Assembly (NCBI RefSeq): GCF_001039355.2
Contig: NW_019775889.1
Location: 4,580-68,579 of the forward strand
DNA: 64,000 nucleotides
Reading direction: 5' to 3'
DNA from: Lingula anatina
Taxonomy: Eukaryota > Brachiopoda > Lingulata > Lingulida > Lingulidae
Shown here piece after piece: positions 58,331 to 64,000 of this stretch; position 1 is the stretch's first letter, and each line of letters starts with the position of its first letter. The position numbers and the translations under genes were made by a program. The notes under the pieces were generated by a model, which ran no database searches, was not told where the DNA came from, and was given only the letters and a program-made list of their open reading frames with translations.

Positions 58331-58408
58331 GAAAGAGAAAGACACACATACAGGCAGACAGACACACAGACGGCTAGACAGGCAGACAGACACACAACAG
58401 ACAGACAC
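58331..58408. repeat. degenerate (CAGA)n repeat, copy b
   Basis: Counterpart of 48598-48673. Confidence 0.8.
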
Positions 58409-59788
58409 TAGGAATGTAGTTAGGACAAGAAAGTGACCAATGCATAATTTAGATAATCAAAACCACATACTTAAACAAAAAAGTAAACAAACATTTGCAC
58501 ACTTTTTTTTTACAAATTATCGATTTTCCCTGTCCAAAATATGCACTGTCATATCCCATCTCTCATTCTGACAAAAAAGAATCACATCAACTATTCTTAT
58601 AAATATTCTTCTCAGAAGAAAGTCTTACTGAAAATAACATAGACCGTGATAGTAATATTGCATGTCTTTTTTATCTAGATAATGAAGCACCATCACAACA
58701 TTTTATACATTCAAAAATTAATAAGGATCCCATTGAAAAAATCACCTCCTGCATGAACTACAGAATTTTGGGGAGAAACAGAGGAGACCTTACATGCTAT
58801 AACATGACAGAATATCATAATTCACTATAATGTTTGTAAGGGCCTGAATGTGTTAGTTGTGCAAAGGGCTTCACCACAGCCAATGCAATAAGCACTACTT
58901 CTGACACTGTCAGGTCATACAAATAATAAAATTCACATTGTAAGATTTCACCAAAGTTGCTACCTTTTCAATATCTAACTGATAAAAATTGAGTTTCCCA
59001 TTATCTATTTTTTAAAAGGTTTCATTTTCCACATATTTTGAATACATTATTGTATAATTATTTGCAAAACTTATTTAAAAATTATCAACATAATTTATAT
59101 ACGCCTACACAAGTAAGGACTGTTTAAATGTCATATATCACGTTATCGCAAAACAACCAATAAAACTGCAGGCAATAAAAAATAAAATAGTGCAATATTA
59201 CGTCACGCCTGTTTGGAACCAGACGGAGTGCCCCAGTTATTTACGACCAACGCATACACTTGTTAAATTACACTTAACAAAAACCATTTTAAGATTACAT
59301 GAGCTATTTGTAGGTCTATGAACAGGAATTTTTAGAAACCAAAATGTCACGGGATATAACATATCTAATTGGATTACGTGAAAGAAGGTATATATAACAA
59401 TTGCAGGAAGACACTAAGTATCAGCTTACTAAGGACAATTTAAAAATAAAATTTCAGTGCTATCATTCAAAGCACAGAATATCATATCAATGCTATGATA
59501 AAAATATGATGATTTCAACATGTATAAGAAATTCACTTTAAAGAAAAAAGTTAACCTTCAAAATTCTATTATTTTCAAGCAGTTTTTGAAAACCAAAAAC
59601 CACATTTTTAATGAAGAGGGTAAATGGCGAAGGGGGTGTATTCTGCATTTGATCAAGCAGAGATGTTTTTAAGTTTATGCTGGTTATTCAATTCCTGTCA
59701 CTTAATTTATCCAAAATCCATTGATCAAACCAACTTGCACCTACCTGCTAATCCGATTGCCTCACAGTTGGCACTGCAGTCTGGAGCC

Positions 59789-59829
59789 GTTTCCATGGTT
59801 ACCCCAACATTTGTAGTTTCCATAGCAAC
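59789..59829 (+). promoter_or_regulatory. paired RFX X-box motifs, copy b
   Basis: Both 14-base motifs are the same as at 50056-50096, while the base four positions after the second one differs (CAACAAAG against CAACAAGG). Confidence 0.45.
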
Positions 59830-60784
59830 AAAGCCTCTTGTTCTTTATCCACCTGTACCAAATGATTATCTTGTGTTGATCTTCAGTTCAATCTGTTAGT
59901 CTAATCCTCATTATTCTATTTTGTTTTTCAAAAAATTGTCATTCCTTCTTCATACACGTACCTGATTTAAGTACAAAAGAGAGTTAAATAGTAATAGCCT
60001 TTTACTGACTAAATCAACTAAATAAAAACATCTGATAAATCTATTACTTACTAAAAAGCATCTTCTCAGCTTTTCAACCATAATAATGTTAAAAAAGGAT
60101 TATTCTTTGTTTACTTTTGTTGTTACTTGCCTGACTTTTAGATCTGACACATGCCAGCTTTTTTCACTTTTAGTTATTAATTCCCATTTGTCTGATGATA
60201 AGTGTGCACATGTGGGGATGGAGAGTTGAAAATGAAAAATAGAAACAGGCATCAGATCTCCTCCTCAGGGTAGTTGTTCCTGAAAGATATAGTGTATTTA
60301 AAGTTGTTAAATATCACACGGTTTAATATGCTCTACCAAATGCTCAACTGCTTGAATTTTCCAGTTCCCATCATAAAATTATGTCATCAACATCATATAT
60401 ATATGTGAGAGAATTGAAGGCTATGGGCTATAGCTAGAAGCTCCCTGATAAAACTCTCCAAGTCAGGAACATTAACTTCAAATAATTATTTAGTTTAAAA
60501 AGACCAAGGATATCCATTCAATCAATCATTATTTGATGAATCTATCACTTATTTGATAAAGTGTTAGTAATACCTGTCTAAACAAAATTATGTTTCTTCT
60601 CTTTCTCTCTCTTACCTGCATGTTTGCTTAAATGGCATTTAATCCTTAGACTTAATATCTTAAAAATCATAATACTTAAACCACACAACTACTAAAACTC
60701 AATTGGCTTGTAATTACAGTGACTGACACATGGCACCTGTGGTCTGATTTGTTTCATTAGATTTACATAGTCTTCAGTTTTATT

Positions 60785-61018
60785 TTTGGACTGGATTTAT
60801 ATGGACAAAATTCAGTATTTTAAGAAGAAAGCAAAAAAAGAAAATTGTTTTTTTTTTAATTAATTTTTTAATCTGTGAGGCCTTCAGATTTAATTTTCAT
60901 TTTTTTTCTTTTTGGACTGGATAATACAGACAAAATTCATTATTTTAAGAAGAAAGCAAAAAAAAAAAAAAGGAAACTGTTGTTGTTTTTTTTTTAATTA
61001 ATTTTTTAATCTGTGAGG
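60785..61018. repeat. two-unit tandem repeat, copy b of R4
   Basis: Counterpart of 51060-51287, with different A and T tract lengths. Confidence 0.8.
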
Positions 61019-61070
61019 CACAACATTTCTACCCTTCATGAAACGTCCTTGCTTACATAACTGACTGCAA

Positions 61071-61462
61071 GGCTGTATTCACAACCAGTTGATCAGCAGA
61101 TTAAGGCCCCATTCAGAATATGGGACTAACTAGTCCAGGGGTTAAATGTGGCAACCCACTACAAAGCTTGCCATCAAATCCGCCGATAGACACTTAAACA
61201 GATATCCCATGGAGAAGTATTCAAGTGGGTCGGCCATATTTGACCCTCGGATTAGTTACTCCCCCATTCTGAATGGGGTCTAACAGAAACATAGATTAAA
61301 TATGGCTGACCTACTTGAAAGCTTGTCACAGAATCCCCTAACAGACACTGAATAGGTTCCCCGAGGGGAATATACATAGCAAGCTTAATTTCAACTGGGT
61401 TGGCCATATTAAATCCACGGATCTGTTAGCCTGGGGATCAACTTTGGTTGTGAATACGACCC
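61071..61462. mobile_element. outer palindromic element, copy b
   Basis: Counterpart of 51339-51722, including the same nested insertion, so both insertions predate the split of the two copies. Confidence 0.65.
61105..61280. mobile_element. PIF/Harbinger-like MITE, copy b
   Basis: Counterpart of 51373-51552 with the same TAA flanks (61102-61104 and 61281-61283). A few bases shorter in the centre. Confidence 0.8.
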
Positions 61463-63036
61463 TAGATGTGACCTATTGGTAATTATTTCAGTGCCCCTGG
61501 TGCCTGAATATAGGGCAAATTCAAGGATACTTCTGTCACCTGCCTCGATCACCAAACAAACATGTCAATAGTCAATCAACTGCATTAAGTAGCACTCTAT
61601 AAGCTGTCTGTTATCTGCCACAACATAGCTGCCAATATTCGGTGTTAAGTAGGTCTATTTCTATCAATTAGGTTTAATCAATTTTAAAGCAAATATCATT
61701 ATTCAAAATTAGTTAGTATTATCTATCTTTAAGTATTATCAATCATTAAATATTACTATTTTATAGTATTATTAATTTTTTCAAGTAAAGGTTTATTAAT
61801 TATCTATTAGGTACTGCCACAACGTTGCTACCAACATTTGGCATTTAGTAAAGCTCTGCTTATCAATTTAATTAAAATTTAATCAGTAGAGCTCTTTTAC
61901 TTTTCAACATTTAGAAACATGTGACGCGTTTCAACCATTCTAAGAATCTTTGAATCTACATCAGTGTCAATGACTTCTCATGTTATAAGACAGAAAAACC
62001 AACTGATTTTTAGTTTCAAGCTCTCATGCTCTCCACCACTGGCCAAAAAAATGTTCACCATTCATCGTATGTTTAATCATGTGTGAGATTTAAGAAAGTT
62101 TCTTACTGCCAGTTTGAATTATGTTTTTTATTTTTCTGGGGTTTTTTAAAACCAGTATTTAGGGTTTTGAAACATGCACCATCCCTTTAAAAACATTTTA
62201 TATGTCATACAAATTATGTGTACCAGACCGTGTACAATCATAGACCAAGGTACCTTTTCACACACCCATACATACAATGAAAATATTATAATAATTCCAA
62301 AATTACAAATAGTAGATTTACATCTAAGAAATTGCTTGCTAATGAGATAAAACATATAAAACCCTGTGCAGATTTACCTAAAATATGGACCAGTCTCCCA
62401 GGGATTTGTATATACAGACCAAGGGCCCGATATAGAGACCCAACAAAAATTAACATGCTTCCATGAAAATGTAAACATGTGAAGTGCTATACAGGTAGAG
62501 GTGACACAACGCCATGTAGCGATATTAAATCATGGTCCCATCAACCCATGTAAATATACAATATATAAAATAAGGGCACTGCCTCTCTTGAGCTTATAAC
62601 TAATTAAACAGCAGACAAATTAAAAATAACACTTTTGTTCTCCATGGTGGTGTGTTGCGTATGTACCATTAACTTAATTATGATATGCTATTTAGTATAT
62701 GACTTCACCAAGAGCTCCCTCAAACATAATTATTCAAAGCAGCATACAGTACGTGAGAGTCAATTTTTTTTAAAAAGATCAACTTACCTTAAAGGAGCAT
62801 GCTGTCTGTCAGTCTTTTCAGTTTCAACTTACTTAATGTTTGTCAAGTGCACTAAATTAATATGGGACATATAATCGGGGCTCAGTCAGTGGGGGGGTAT
62901 GCTTGAATGTGTGTCAGCTATAGATAACATTCACTTAGGAGGTTCTCTTTTCAGATGCCTCACAATGTAAATTTTAATCATCGGTAAATGGCAACACCAA
63001 GGGAGCTAATATGACGTGTAATGTAAAAATGAGCCT

Positions 63037-63182
63037 CTCTCTCTGTCCCTCTCTCTCTCTCATTCTCTTTCTTCCTAACCTCTTCCCTCCTTCTCCTCCC
63101 ACTCTCTTTCCTAAGCTTCTCCTTTGCTTTTCTCTACATTTTTCACTCCCAGTCCCTTGGACCTCCATACTGGCCTTTCACT

Positions 63183-63235
<53 letters not shown>

Positions 63236-63254
63236 GACACACACACACACACAC
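63037..63254. repeat. compound CT/pyrimidine/CA repeat, copy b
   Basis: CT array, about 120 bp of pyrimidine-rich non-repeat, a second CT array (63186-63220) and a CA array. Copy a has only a single CT array at this place. Confidence 0.9.
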
Positions 63255-63508
63255 CACATCGCACCCTCTGTGGACACCCTCATACAGCCGACACCTATAA
63301 CTGTGTCAATCCAAGATAAAACATGTCACCGCTTTGATATACTACACACAAAAAAATGCTTTTATAGTCAGTGTCCCACTTTCAGAGCCCTTCCAAAGTT
63401 GACACTGAATTTTACCAATAACAGATAACAAGTGGCTTAATTTCCACAGATTTATCCACTATATACACATATAGGTTTGTTCCTTTTGTTGCTGGAACAC
63501 CTGCTTAC

Positions 63509-63649
63509 GATAACATACCTGTATACTATCTGAGTGAGACAGGTCTCTCCTGAATAATAGCCATCAGAAAGGTGACCGACACAGGCCTTTCTAATCTGAG
63601 TACAATGTAGACTTTGCCTTTCTTCTTCAAGGAGAAAGTCAACATAATC
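63509..63649 (-). other. weak candidate upstream exon, copy b
   Basis: Counterpart of the frame at 53764, beginning ATGGATTATGTTGAC on the minus strand and ending at the donor TACAG|GTATGT. In the compared part it differs from copy a by two silent changes and one Leu/Gln change, plus changes at the start (RM against WL). Too few differences to judge coding constraint. Confidence 0.2.
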
Positions 63650-63826
63650 CATCCTAAGGAGGACCTCACTTGTGTGGGGCTATCAGTCTGTCATCTCTCA
63701 GCGATCTTTGTGCAAACATGTGCATGATAAGGTGTAATATGATGGCTGAATGTCCAGGTTGTTATCTCTTGTAATGGATCTGTTCCTTTTCACACTCCAG
63801 AAACAGTGGAGAGGCCATTAGACTGG

Positions 63827-63850
63827 GTTTGGGGGGGGGGGGGGGAGGGG
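63827..63850. repeat. poly-G rich tract, copy b
   Basis: Counterpart of 54069-54097. Confidence 0.85.
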
Positions 63851-64000
63851 TAATGGGGGTGTGAGCAGGGGAAAATAATTTTAGTTTATTATACTAACAA
63901 AGAACATACTGTAAAAGTTTAATGGGAGGCTTTTGAACATATGAAATAAATTAATTTGCACAAACTTTACATGGTTGAAATATTGTACATTTTTGTACTA

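Larger units (their letters stand above)
56379..64000 (+). repeat. long direct duplication R4, copy b, runs off window
   Basis: Second copy of 46722-54240. It holds the same microsatellites, tandem repeat, nested MITEs, X-boxes and CTCF-like motif, but lacks the 164-bp element and has a longer CT/CA region. Similarity is still present at the right edge. Confidence 0.93.

Noticed and set aside
1-64000. CRISPR arrays, operons, prophage or other bacterial systems
   Set aside because: The window is intron-containing animal DNA; the direct repeats seen are microsatellites, transposons or assembly redundancy.

Overview
This is a window of animal nuclear DNA. The protein-coding content is split into short GT-AG exons, introns are AT-rich, and the sequence is full of microsatellites, homopolymers and short inverted-repeat transposons. 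Nothing fixes the species. The protein and the transposon style fit a marine invertebrate (bilaterian), but I cannot name the phylum with confidence.

One gene is clearly recognisable. It is kazrin (KAZN in vertebrates), on the minus strand, with thirteen exons from 13256 (5' side) down to the stop codon at 3454. Every splice phase fits its neighbour. The joined frame gives about 782 residues: a coiled-coil N-terminal half, a proline/serine linker, a basic KKKRKK segment and three consecutive SAM domains, followed by a basic/serine tail. The first exon seen starts mid-codon, so at least one more exon lies upstream, either in the rest of the window or beyond it. A 72-nt phase-matched exon-like segment at 5483-5554 may be an alternative cassette exon.

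Layout: 1-640 is a CpG-richer, higher-complexity stretch with one unrecognised plus-strand open frame. 504-3453 is the 3' flank of kazrin. 3454-13256 is kazrin. 13257-64000 is about 50 kb with no convincing gene, most simply the long 5' intron(s) of kazrin. That part holds microsatellites, small DNA transposons (hAT-like with 5-bp target duplications, a PIF/Harbinger-like element nested in a second palindromic element, fold-back elements), a tRNA-derived SINE head, and some non-repetitive islands with regulatory-looking motifs such as RFX X-boxes and a CTCF-like core.

A main caution concerns the assembly. Four long near-identical direct duplications (14.7/16.0 kb, 27.7/29.5 kb, 31.5/33.7 kb, 46.7/56.4 kb) each restart at, or a few tens of bases after, an N or a run of N. 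This is the signature of overlapping contig ends or two haplotypes placed in series, not of real tandem duplication. About 12 kb of the window is probably redundant. Read as allele pairs, these blocks are useful: one pair shows a transposon insertion with its empty site, and another difference looks like a deletion between CT repeats.
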